Shown here: piece by piece, positions 56,353 to 63,488 of the stretch | Layout: every line of letters starts with the position of its first letter | Position numbering within the stretch: position 1 is the first letter of the stretch | DNA from: Leptotrichia hongkongensis | Lineage (GTDB): Bacteria > Fusobacteriota > Fusobacteriia > Fusobacteriales > Leptotrichiaceae | Assembly: GCF_007990635.1 (NCBI RefSeq) | Contig: NZ_AP019846.1 | Location: 1,488,001 to 1,552,000, forward strand | DNA length: 64,000 nt | Reading direction: 5' to 3' | The notes under the pieces: generated by a model | Told to the model about the DNA's origin: nothing | The model's input: the letters and a program-made list of their open reading frames with translations, nothing else | The model's database searches: none | Made by a program: the position numbers and the translations under genes

Positions 56353-56378
56353 ATTTTAAAATTTTATTACTACTTTTT
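56353..56378 (+). repeat. Left 26-bp target-site duplication of the IS
   Basis: Exact 26-bp direct repeat of 57465-57490, abutting the outer end of the left inverted repeat. It begins ATTTTAAAATTTTATT and ends CTACTTTTT. Confidence 0.85.
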
Positions 56379-57464
56379 TGTTGTGAGATAATACATATGT
56401 GACAAGAATATACAAAAAAAGAAAGGTTTCTGATATAATGTAAATCTACCAAACCACATTAAGGAGAAACCTTTCATATGAGTAGTATATCAGAAATATA
56501 CCGTGTTCGTCAACGGGCAATTGAGTATGCAATAAAACATAATAATAATTCAAAGGCAGCAGTGAAGTATAAGACATCACGTCAGCAGATAAAACGTTGG
56601 AGAGACAGATACGACGGAACAGTCCAGTCTCTTCTGCCAAAAAGCAGAAGACCTAAAAGCCACCCAAACCAGCACACGCAAGAAGAAATAGAGCTGGTTA
56701 TGAAAAAGTACAGGAAATTTGGCTATGAAGGGCTGGCAGAAGTCTATGTTAAAGCAAGAAAGGAAGGCTACAGCCGTACATACGATTCAATGTGCAAGAT
56801 AATAAGGAAAATGAAGGGCAATGCCAAAGAAAAGCCTAAAAAGCAGCATAAAAGAAAAAGAAAGTTGAACAGGCGAAGTACCTGGGAAAGAGTGCAGATA
56901 GACATAAAATATGTTCCAGAAGAATGCATACAGTTTGGAACACGTGACCAGAAGTATTATCAAATAACAGCATTAGATGAATATACAAGAAAAAGAGTGT
57001 TAAGGATAGCAGATGAAAAAAGCACCTATCAGACTGCAAAGTTTCTAGAGAACTTGGAAAGGGAGCTGGGATTTGACATAAAGAAAGTTCAGACAGATAA
57101 TGGGAAAGAGTTCACAAATTCTGAAAGTGATAAGAAAACACTGTTTGAGCTGAAACTGGAGGAGAAGGGGATAGAGTACGTGACAACCCGTCCATATTCG
57201 CCATGGGAGAATGGAAAAGTGGAAAGAAGCCACAGGCTTGACAGCAAGTACTATGCAGACAAGAAATTTAAAAGCAAGGAAGAACTGTTAAGGGCAATAA
57301 GGAAATACAATACAAGATACAACAACATATCAAGAAAAGTACTGGGCTTTAAGAGTCCAAATGAAGTATTAAAAGAGTACAAGGAAAATCAGTAGGTTAA
57401 AGATACATTAGGAAAGAAATATTTTTTTAATATATTTTTGTAACAAATGTTTGACATCTATACA
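56379..57464 (+). mobile_element. Insertion sequence, 1,086 bp, IS481/IS3-like transposase, 26-bp duplication
   Basis: A complete IS bounded by 34-bp imperfect inverted repeats: left 56379-56412 starting TGTTGTGAG, right 57431-57464 whose complement starts TGTATAGATG; 24 of 34 positions agree, best near the inner ends (CAT-n-TGT-n-ACAA-n-AATATA). It carries one transposase gene. Exact 26-bp repeats flank both ends. Such a long duplication is far above the 3-15 bp usual for IS3 and IS481; the IS1202 group is known for duplications of about this size, though its members are normally longer. The intact duplications imply a recent simple insertion. Confidence 0.85.
56478..57395 (+). CDS. IS transposase, DDE integrase-core family
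   Basis: 305 residues in one frame, without the orfA/orfB frameshift of typical IS3 elements. The N-terminal 110 residues hold a helix-turn-helix (NNNSKAAVKYKTSRQQIKRWRDRY) and a second DNA-binding region (YGYEGLAEVY-like FGYEGLAEVYVKARKEG). A basic linker follows, KKQHKRKRKLNRR. The catalytic core has Asp in VQIDIKYV, Asp in VQTDNGKEFTN and Glu in PWENGKVERSHR, the DDE triad with about 35 residues between the last two. It looks complete and functional. Its ribosome site is AAGGAG. Confidence 0.92.
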   Translation: MSSISEIYRVRQRAIEYAIKHNNNSKAAVKYKTSRQQIKRWRDRYDGTVQSLLPKSRRPKSHPNQHTQEEIELVMKKYRKFGYEGLAEVYVKARKEGYSRTYDSMCKIIRKMKGNAKEKPKKQHKRKRKLNRRSTWERVQIDIKYVPEECIQFGTRDQKYYQITALDEYTRKRVLRIADEKSTYQTAKFLENLERELGFDIKKVQTDNGKEFTNSESDKKTLFELKLEEKGIEYVTTRPYSPWENGKVERSHRLDSKYYADKKFKSKEELLRAIRKYNTRYNNISRKVLGFKSPNEVLKEYKENQ

Positions 57465-57490
57465 ATTTTAAAATTTTATTACTACTTTTT
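57465..57490 (+). repeat. Right 26-bp target-site duplication of the IS
   Basis: Identical to 56353-56378. The sequence just beyond (AACTGGGTTTAGTATAAA) resembles the end motif seen in family A and B repeats, so the IS may have landed in a repeat remnant. Confidence 0.85.
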
Positions 57491-57573
57491 AACTGGGTTT
57501 AGTATAAATAAATATTTTTATAAAATTTATTGGATAAAAAATTGCTTTAAAAATTCAAATTATATACAATATA

Positions 57574-57610
57574 GAAAAAAATAACCGCTGTCTTTTACAA
57601 CAACGATTAC
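57574..57610 (-). terminator. Terminator of the 141-aa membrane protein gene
   Basis: On the minus strand GTAATCGTTG pairs with CAGCGGTTAT (G-T pairs at three positions) around TTGTAAAAGA and runs into seven T, about 50 bases after the stop codon. Confidence 0.75.
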
Positions 57611-57659
57611 TTTTAATTTCTATTTTTAAAAATATCAATCCTTTTTAATTAAATAATCA

Positions 57660-58085
57660 CTATCTTAATATAGAAAATATGAAAAATTCATACGGCTTCT
57701 TTACTTTATACTCTTTTGTAATATTTAAAACATCTTCTTTCTTTTTATAGTAAATACCTCCATCTAATGATAAATTTAATGACAAACTCTTAGAAGAATC
57801 TATCAAAAAATATTCATCTTCACATTTTGAGTAATCATACTCTCCAGGCTTATATAATGTTATTCCACCTGAAATAACCCTACCATAATAGTATTTACCT
57901 TTTTTACCTATTTCTATTATTTTACATCCGTCTTCCCATTCTAAAAAGTATTCTCTTTTTTTAAAATTAAAATCAAATCTATCCCAGTAAAATTCTTTAG
58001 GTACATAAAAATTATTTATTACAAATAATTTAAAAGACAACACTATTATAATTATCAAGATTATTGGCATAATTTTTTTTAACAT
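57660..58085 (-). CDS. Hypothetical membrane-anchored protein, 141 aa
   Basis: Unrecognised. Residues 4-22 (KIMPIILIIIIVLSFKLFV) form a signal anchor; the remainder is a Tyr/Lys-rich, strand-forming domain predicted outside the cytoplasm (EFYWDRFDFNFKKREYFLEWEDG, then GKYYYGRVISGG). It starts 11 bases after the broken toxin-like gene on the same strand, the position an immunity protein would take, but nothing in the sequence proves that role. The ribosome site is TAGGAG. Confidence 0.65.
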   Translation of the reverse strand: MLKKIMPIILIIIIVLSFKLFVINNFYVPKEFYWDRFDFNFKKREYFLEWEDGCKIIEIGKKGKYYYGRVISGGITLYKPGEYDYSKCEDEYFLIDSSKSLSLNLSLDGGIYYKKKEDVLNITKEYKVKKPYEFFIFSILR

Positions 58086-58096
58086 TTCTATTACTC

Positions 58097-58689
58097 CTAT
58101 CTTCTTTGAGATAATTTTCTTTTTACTTCATTTTCTATTTCTTTTAGTGATTTTAAAGTTTTATTAATCTTGATTTCTTTTTTTCGTGTTTCCATTCCAA
58201 AAGGGTTTCCACCTTCCAATTCTTTTCGCGGATTGCTTTGTGAACCTAAAGCTAAAATATTTTTCACATCATCAAAAGTATCTCTATACTGAATAAGTAC
58301 TGTTATATTTACATTATATCCTCCATTAATTTTTTTTATTTTTTCATATGAAGAAGTAAATAAACTAGTATTCCCCAGTGCTGTAAATTCGGTCTTAGAT
58401 AAAGTAAAGTCTACTATTTTATGTTCTTTTAGCCTATCTTTATATCCCAGTTCACTGGTATTTTTACCTTTAATAGAATCCGTCCATCTATTTACAATTT
58501 TATTCATTAAACTTGCAATAGCTTTATCATTAAATAATCTATACTTTCATCTGGCATATAATCATCTATAATGAGTTTTTGTTTATTCCAATTTCTTGAA
58601 CTATAAAAAATATCATCTACTGTTTTCGTCATTGGTACTAAATATTGATTTCGTATTTTACTGTGTATTCTGCTGTTATTATACCACAT
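58097..58689 (-). pseudogene. Truncated, frameshifted toxin-like C-terminal domain remnant
   Basis: Two overlapping frames encode what reads as one domain: 58689-58507 (NNSRIHSKIRNQYLVPMTKTV, then KLIIDDYMPDESI) and 58507-58097 (MNKIVNRWTDSIKGKN, then VNITVLIQYRDTFDDV and GSQSNPRKELEGGNPFG). The second frame stays open upstream of its ATG (RLFNDKAIASLMNKIV), so a one-base shift near 58535 would join them. In-frame coding also continues upstream of 58689 to a stop near 58720, without a start, so the 5-prime end is lost. The size, the position before a small gene and the style recall polymorphic-toxin tips, but no toxin family is recognised. Confidence 0.55.
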
Positions 58690-58734
58690 TTCTTTATAAT
58701 TGTATATTTCTGCTTTATGTTTCTAGATTTTCAA

Positions 58735-58876
58735 ACCTTTACTGCAAGATAAGGTTTTGCGACAATAAGCAATCCTATCAAAGTAAAAAAGAAAAATATA
58801 GTAATATGAAAAAATATTTATCAATCAAAATATCTAAAAAATTATTCCCATTTTTAAACGGAGTTTAATATAAAAA
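58735..58876 (+). repeat. Partial structured element, family B copy 3
   Basis: Contains only the distal modules: CTGCAAGATAAGGTTTTGCG, then ACAATAAGCAATCCTA, AAAAAAGAAAAATATA and TATGAAAAAATATTTAT-AATCAAAATAT, closely matching 63236-63330. It ends AACGGAGTTTAATATAAA. The long first hairpin is missing. It adjoins the truncated 5-prime end of the toxin-like remnant, so a rearrangement may have removed both. Confidence 0.7.
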
Positions 58877-58887
58877 TTCTTATAAAA

Positions 58888-58918
58888 TAAAAAGAGAGCG
58901 TCAAAATGCACCCTCTTT
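58888..58918 (-). terminator. Terminator of the 50-aa protein gene
   Basis: AAAGAG (58891-58896) pairs with CTCTTT (58913-58918), with an inner GCG/TGC extension; a T-rich tail follows on the minus strand about 55 bases after the stop. Confidence 0.6.
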
Positions 58919-58972
58919 CATTATTTTCTAACAATAATCAGTTTATAATAAAACTTAATTTTACAATAAGTT

Positions 58973-59125
58973 TTATTTCTTTACTTTTTTCGCCTCATCT
59001 TTTTTCTTTAAATCTTTATCTGTTTCTTTATCTTCCTCCTGTTTTACTCCCCACGCTTCAGGCTTAGGCACACAAATTGGACGTCCTTCTGGCAGCATAT
59101 CCCATATTTTTTTTAATATTCCCAT
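58973..59125 (-). CDS. Small conserved-looking protein, 50 aa
   Basis: A short gene from ATG 59125 to the stop at 58973. The product begins MGILKKIWDMLPEGRPICVP and continues KPEAWGVKQ, then a Lys/Glu/Asp tail of about 20 residues. The start has GAGGTG ten bases upstream and a terminator follows. The first half looks structured (Pro, Trp, Gly, Cys), the second disordered. I do not know the family. The combination of ribosome site, compact ORF and terminator makes it more likely real than not. Confidence 0.6.
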   Translation of the reverse strand: MGILKKIWDMLPEGRPICVPKPEAWGVKQEEDKETDKDLKKKDEAKKVKK

Positions 59126-59299
59126 TAGAAATACACCTCTTTTATGTTTGCTTTCAAATTTTGTTCGTATTCTTTAATTTTTTTGTTAAAATTCTATCAG
59201 GTTTAGTTAACGTAGCTTTTAAACAATCTAATTATAAATCAATTATTTAAACATCTTAGTTCAATATTTATATTTATTCATATCTTAGGATTTCTAAAA

Positions 59300-60285
59300 T
59301 TATTTTTTTCTAAATAATGAGCAAATTTCCATAATTAACATTTCCACTCCTGTTTCCATTTCTATTTTACCAGTCTTTATATCCTTTTCTATTTCCCAGC
59401 ATCTAAAAACTAATTTTTTTAAACTGGCATTTGTGTAGTTTTGCTCCAGTTCTATTTTTTTGAAAATTACATAGGAATTTGGGATTCTATTATTGGATTT
59501 AAAAATTTCTTTTATTTCTTCAAATTCTATTTTAAAAGTGTTGTAATTTTTACTGAATTTTCGGCCTTTCATTTTTAACGAGCTTATTTTGTACATTATT
59601 TCGAGTTCATTGTAAAGAGAATACAAGATTCCCATATATTCTTTTTTTTGCTCCAAGTATCTCATTACATCCGCTGGGTTGTTTAACAATATGTTTCGGG
59701 TCATTTCATAAATTTGATAATCTTTTTCAATAGATACAATATTTTTATCATTTTTTCAATATCAAACTTTTCTCCATCCAGAAAAATCTTAATTTTTGCA
59801 ACTTCATTTCTGACCTTAAACGGATTGCTCCCTATCATTTCAAGAAGCATTGCCACATCCCTTGCATTTATATCCAGTTCATTTACAACATAAGCCCGTA
59901 TTTCCTCTTCTGTTTCCTTCTGAAATAAAAAAACTTCCATTTGCTTATTTTTACTAAATTCATCCAGCAGCTTTTTTAATTTTACTCCAAATTTTCCATC
60001 TTCCTTGTCATAATCAATAATAATTTCCTTATTTACTATCTCAAGATTTGCTATGTATTTCAAAATTTCCTCAATATTTTTGAGCTTTTCCGATCTTTTT
60101 AGTACAACCAGTTCCTGACTTGAAAATATGGAATTAATATTTATTTTTTCCAAAAATTTTTCATTTTCCTTCAAATCCACATCAAAAAAACTTTCACTAA
60201 TTCCAACATTTTCTTTCCGAATTTTCTCCAAAAGTTCAAAATATTTAAATTCTCTTTGCTTTTTTCCTCCAATAAAATAAATCAT
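59300..60285 (-). pseudogene. holA: DNA polymerase III delta subunit, split by a one-base frameshift
   Basis: The delta subunit opens the sliding clamp within the clamp loader. ATG 60285 begins MIYFIGGKKQREFKYFELLEK; the first frame runs 194 codons to 59701 and a second (59704-59300) carries the C-terminal domain, NILLNNPADVMRYL to EICSLFRKK. Domains I and II (FSSQELVVLKR, LDINARDVAMLLEMIGSNPFKVRNEV) and III are all there, total about 328 codons, normal for HolA. The break is in a run of five A near 59741-59745; with a sixth A the text becomes MIKNIVSIEKDYQIYEMTRN. holA is essential, so a sequencing error or tolerated slippage is more likely than a true null. Confidence 0.88.
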
Positions 60286-60390
60286 TTATTTCCTCACGTC
60301 TATAATTATTTTTTATTTCTTGAGAAAATTATATCAAATTTTTTGTATAATTTGAACTTTAAAACAAAAAACAAATAAAATTTGTAAAAA

Positions 60391-62010
60391 TTATATTCTA
60401 TATTTTTCTCTTATTTGATTTTTATATGTTTCAGCCTGAGTTCCATACACTACTTGAATTCCTTTTCCAGAACGAATTACACCTTTTGCCTGCAATTCTT
60501 TCCATCTCGCATCATCAGCAACTATAGAAGCATCTTTTACAGTAACTCTAAGTCTTGTAATGCAGGCATCTATATTTTCTATATTTTCTGCTCCACCTAA
60601 TGAAACTACTATATTGTCTATAAGTTCTGTATTTTCTTTAGCTTCGTTATAATCTTTTCTTGTATAAAGTTTATTTTCAGAATCTCCTCTACCTGGTGTA
60701 AGAATGTTAAATTTCAAAATTAATGTTTTGAACACAAAATAATATACAAGTGCATATACAGGGCCTAATATTAGTATCCAGTAATATGAAGTCTTTGCAT
60801 TTCCTTGTAAAAGTCCAAAGAAAGTGAAATCTATAATTCCTCTTGAGAATGTAATTCCTACTGCCACATTAAGCACATACATCAGCATATAGGCAAGTCC
60901 TTCAAGCACTGCATGAATTACGTATAATACAGGTGCTACAAATAAGAAAGTAAATTCTATCGGTTCAGTTATTCCTGTAAGGAATGATGTCAATGCGGCT
61001 GATAGCAATATTCCTTTTATAGCCGCTTTATTCTTGTCATCTGCAGTTCTGTACATTGCAAGAGCTGCTGCAGGTAATCCAAACATCATAGGTAAAAATC
61101 CACCTGTCATTGTTTTTGTCGCCGCTGCACTAAAATGTTTTACTGACGGATCTGCAAGCTGTGCAAAGAATATATTTTGCCCTCCTGCTACCATCTGTCC
61201 TCCCACTTCCTGATAACCTCCAAGCTGAGTATACCAGAACAGAGGATATATCGCATGGTGCAATCCAAATACATTTAACAATCTCATTGTAAATCCATAG
61301 AAGAATGTTCCTATAGCCCCTGTAGCTGCAAACATTTCTCCAGCTTTCACAATTCCCATAAAGATTGTAGGCCAAACAAACGGAAATATTGCTGCCAAAG
61401 GAATAAATAAAATAATTGTCATAACAGGCACAAATCTATTTCCGCTGAAAAATGCCAAATAATCAGGTAATTTTTTATCTGAAAACTTGTTTGTAATTGC
61501 CGAAGCCACAATACCGCACACGATACCACCAAACACACCCGTCTGTAATGTAAATATTCCAAGTTCCTTCGCATACAATGCCGCTGTTCCTCTTGCCGCA
61601 GCTTCACTCAAACCTTTTCCAATAAGAGCATCATAAGTTACTGAATCAGGAGTTATCCCTTTAAAACTCAAAATTGTCCCTATTATAGTGTGAAAAAGCA
61701 AAAATCCCAAAACTGCTGATAACGCTGCTGTTTCTTTATTTTTATTTGCAAGCCCTATAGCTACACCAACTGCAAACAGTAAAGGTAAATTTGCAAAAAC
61801 AAACAATCCTACGTTAGAAAACAACTGCATAAGATAATTTAAGGGCGTTCCTGGTTCAAGAAAAGTTAAATTATATGTTTTTATAAGAATAGGATTCGTA
61901 AAAGAACCTCCCACCCCTAAAAGTATTCCCGCCATTGGCAATACTGCGATAGGTAACATAAAAGCCCTACCTATTTTCTGTAATACTGCAAAAATTCCAT
62001 TATTTTTCAT
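60391..62010 (-). CDS. PTS transporter, glucose-family EIICB
   Basis: An integral-membrane phosphotransferase permease. The EIIC domain (about 1-425) has some ten hydrophobic segments and family motifs: RAFMLPIAVLPMAGILLGVG, GLHHAIYPLFWYTQ, and GITEPIEFTFLFVAPVLY (glucose-superfamily). After a linker the EIIB domain (about 455-538) carries the phosphocysteine in ENIDACITRLRVTV and ends YGTQAETYKNQIREKY. No EIIA domain is attached, so it must use another. nanE lies just upstream in the same transcript, so the sugar is probably an amino sugar such as ManNAc, GlcNAc or a sialic-acid derivative; this is inference. The start is uncertain: ATGs at 62022 and 62010 lie 30-40 bases from the only good ribosome site. 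Confidence 0.88.
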   Translation of the reverse strand: MKNNGIFAVLQKIGRAFMLPIAVLPMAGILLGVGGSFTNPILIKTYNLTFLEPGTPLNYLMQLFSNVGLFVFANLPLLFAVGVAIGLANKNKETAALSAVLGFLLFHTIIGTILSFKGITPDSVTYDALIGKGLSEAAARGTAALYAKELGIFTLQTGVFGGIVCGIVASAITNKFSDKKLPDYLAFFSGNRFVPVMTIILFIPLAAIFPFVWPTIFMGIVKAGEMFAATGAIGTFFYGFTMRLLNVFGLHHAIYPLFWYTQLGGYQEVGGQMVAGGQNIFFAQLADPSVKHFSAAATKTMTGGFLPMMFGLPAAALAMYRTADDKNKAAIKGILLSAALTSFLTGITEPIEFTFLFVAPVLYVIHAVLEGLAYMLMYVLNVAVGITFSRGIIDFTFFGLLQGNAKTSYYWILILGPVYALVYYFVFKTLILKFNILTPGRGDSENKLYTRKDYNEAKENTELIDNIVVSLGGAENIENIDACITRLRVTVKDASIVADDARWKELQAKGVIRSGKGIQVVYGTQAETYKNQIREKYRI

Positions 62011-62051
62011 AGCATATACCATATATTGAAACCATTTAAAATATTATATTT

Positions 62052-62057
62052 CCTCCT
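62052..62057 (-). promoter_or_regulatory. Displaced Shine-Dalgarno ahead of the PTS gene
   Basis: A perfect AGGAGG on the minus strand lies 41 bases from the PTS ATG at 62010 instead of the usual 5-10. The intervening DNA (TTTTAAATGGTTTCAATATA) resembles the end motif of the family A repeat, as if a fragment had been inserted between site and start. Confidence 0.5.
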
Positions 62058-62126
62058 CTCTTTGTTATTTTCTAAAACAGTTTCAATAATTTCCTTTCTA
62101 TAATATTTATTTTTAATTACTAATTT

Positions 62127-62822
62127 TTATTTCTCCATTTCCCTAACAAATCTTTGAGCAATCTCAAGAGGTCTTGTTATAGCTCCTCCGACAACTACTG
62201 CAAATGCACCCAATTCCAGCATTTTTTTTGCCTGCTTCGGCTCGTGTATTTTTCCTTCTGCTATTATTGGAATATGAAGTGTTTTAGCAAGATTTTCTAC
62301 TAATTCAAAATCAGGCCCTTCTGATTTTTTACTGTAGGAAGTATATCCACTAAGTGTTGTTCCTACAAAATCTACACCAGCTTTCTCAGCATTCACACCT
62401 TCTTCAAATGTTGAAATATCTGCCATTAATAGCACATCAGGATATTTTTCCCTAATTTTTTTTATAAATTCATTTATTGTTTTTGCTTCAGGACGTTCTC
62501 TCATTGTACAGTCTAATGCAATTATATCGGCTTTAGCTTTCACTAAATCATCTATTTCCTTCATCGTTACAGTTATATGCTGAGGAAATCCTTCATATTG
62601 CTTTTTGATTAATCCTATAACAGGTAAATCTAAGTTTTTTTTGATTTCTTCAATATCTCTTATTCCATTTGTTCTTATTCCCGCAGCTCCAGCCTGTTCT
62701 GCCGCAATAGCCATAAGATGCATTATAGTCCCATTTTCTATATAAAGAGGTTCTCCAGGCAATGCCTGACATGAAACAATCAATTTCCCTTTTAATTTTT
62801 CCAATAATTTTTCTTTACTCAT
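62127..62822 (-). CDS. nanE: N-acetylmannosamine-6-phosphate 2-epimerase
   Basis: Converts ManNAc-6-phosphate to GlcNAc-6-phosphate in sialic-acid and ManNAc catabolism. The 231-residue TIM barrel has the family words [85 protein letters not shown] and [14 protein letters not shown], including the catalytic lysine and glutamate. It is the first gene of a two-gene transcript with the PTS permease. AAGAAGGTG precedes the ATG. No NanA, NanK or NagA is in the window. Confidence 0.95.
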   Translation of the reverse strand: MSKEKLLEKLKGKLIVSCQALPGEPLYIENGTIMHLMAIAAEQAGAAGIRTNGIRDIEEIKKNLDLPVIGLIKKQYEGFPQHITVTMKEIDDLVKAKADIIALDCTMRERPEAKTINEFIKKIREKYPDVLLMADISTFEEGVNAEKAGVDFVGTTLSGYTSYSKKSEGPDFELVENLAKTLHIPIIAEGKIHEPKQAKKMLELGAFAVVVGGAITRPLEIAQRFVREMEK

Positions 62823-62867
62823 AATTACACCTTCTTTTACCCTTCAATTAATATTTCTTATATTCCT

Positions 62868-62895
62868 ATGTTACCCTATTTTTTCAATTTGTCAA
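62868..62895 (-). promoter_or_regulatory. Sigma70-type promoter of nanE-PTS
   Basis: TTGACA (62890-62895) and TAACAT (62868-62873) on the minus strand with a 16-base spacer, about 45 bases ahead of nanE. I see no cre site or repressor palindrome of note in the gap. Confidence 0.65.
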
Positions 62896-63081
62896 TAGAA
62901 AAACTTTTTAATTTTTTATTATAAAAAAAATTTTTTTTTAATCTTTTTCAAATTATATTTGAACTCTTTTATCTATCAAAATAATACGATTTCCTGTTTA
63001 AATAATGAAATTATTACAAACTTTTCTAATAAAGGGTATATTTAAAATAATTAAAATATAATTTTCATTTTTCAATCAGAT

Positions 63082-63398
63082 TCTAGTATAAATAACCCGT
63101 TGGAGCATTTTTCTGTGCTGACAAAACTGTCTGAGTATAGCGAGTTTTTTGTCAGTGCAGAAAAATGTCGTAAACTAGCCATAGGTTATTGCGTAACAAT
63201 CTTGCCAAATATTTTGATTATCAGGATAAACCTCTACTGCAAGATAAGGTTTTGCGGCAATGAGCAATCCTACGAGAATAAAAAGAAAAAACATAATAGT
63301 ATGAAAAAATATTTATTAATCAAAATATATAAAAATAATTTACTTGAATAACTATAAATTAACCTATTATAAAAATTTTAAATCAAATTTAGTATAAA
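63082..63398 (+). repeat. Structured dispersed element, family B copy 4
   Basis: The fullest copy. A 21-bp hairpin, arms 63106-63126 and 63147-63167 (CATTTTTCTGTGCTGACAAAA against TTTTGTCAGTGCAGAAAAATG, two G-T pairs), encloses a 20-base loop containing CTGTCTGAGTATAGCGAGTT. Then come TGTCGTAAACTAGCCATAGGT, a spacer, CTGCAAGATAAGGTTTTGCGG, CAATGAGCAATCCTA and the AAAAAGAAAAAACATA tail. Both ends carry TAGTATAAA. An 83-codon frame (63100-63351) crosses it. The rest of the 62823-63450 gap is AT-rich without a gene. Confidence 0.78.
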
Positions 63399-63450
63399 GC
63401 TATTTTTTTCAAGATTATATTATTACAATCTATGTAATTTAAAAATTTTC

Positions 63451-63479
63451 AAAAAAAAGACTGAACATCTCGTTCAGTC
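63451..63479 (-). terminator. Terminator of the SPFH gene
   Basis: Perfect 8-bp stem GACTGAAC (63459-63466) with GTTCAGTC (63472-63479) followed by eight T on the minus strand, ten bases after the stop codon. Confidence 0.9.
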
Positions 63480-63488
63480 CCATATATC

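Noticed and set aside
59701-59760. Programmed ribosomal frameshift in holA
   Set aside because: The break falls in a plain A5 run with no stimulating hairpin or upstream ribosome site that I can see, and other genes in the window have similar homopolymer deletions, so an error or mutation is simpler. Kept only as an alternative.
63100-63351. 83-codon plus-strand frame
   Set aside because: It lies across the family B hairpin and tail, has no ribosome site, and its second half is low-complexity AT-rich translation.
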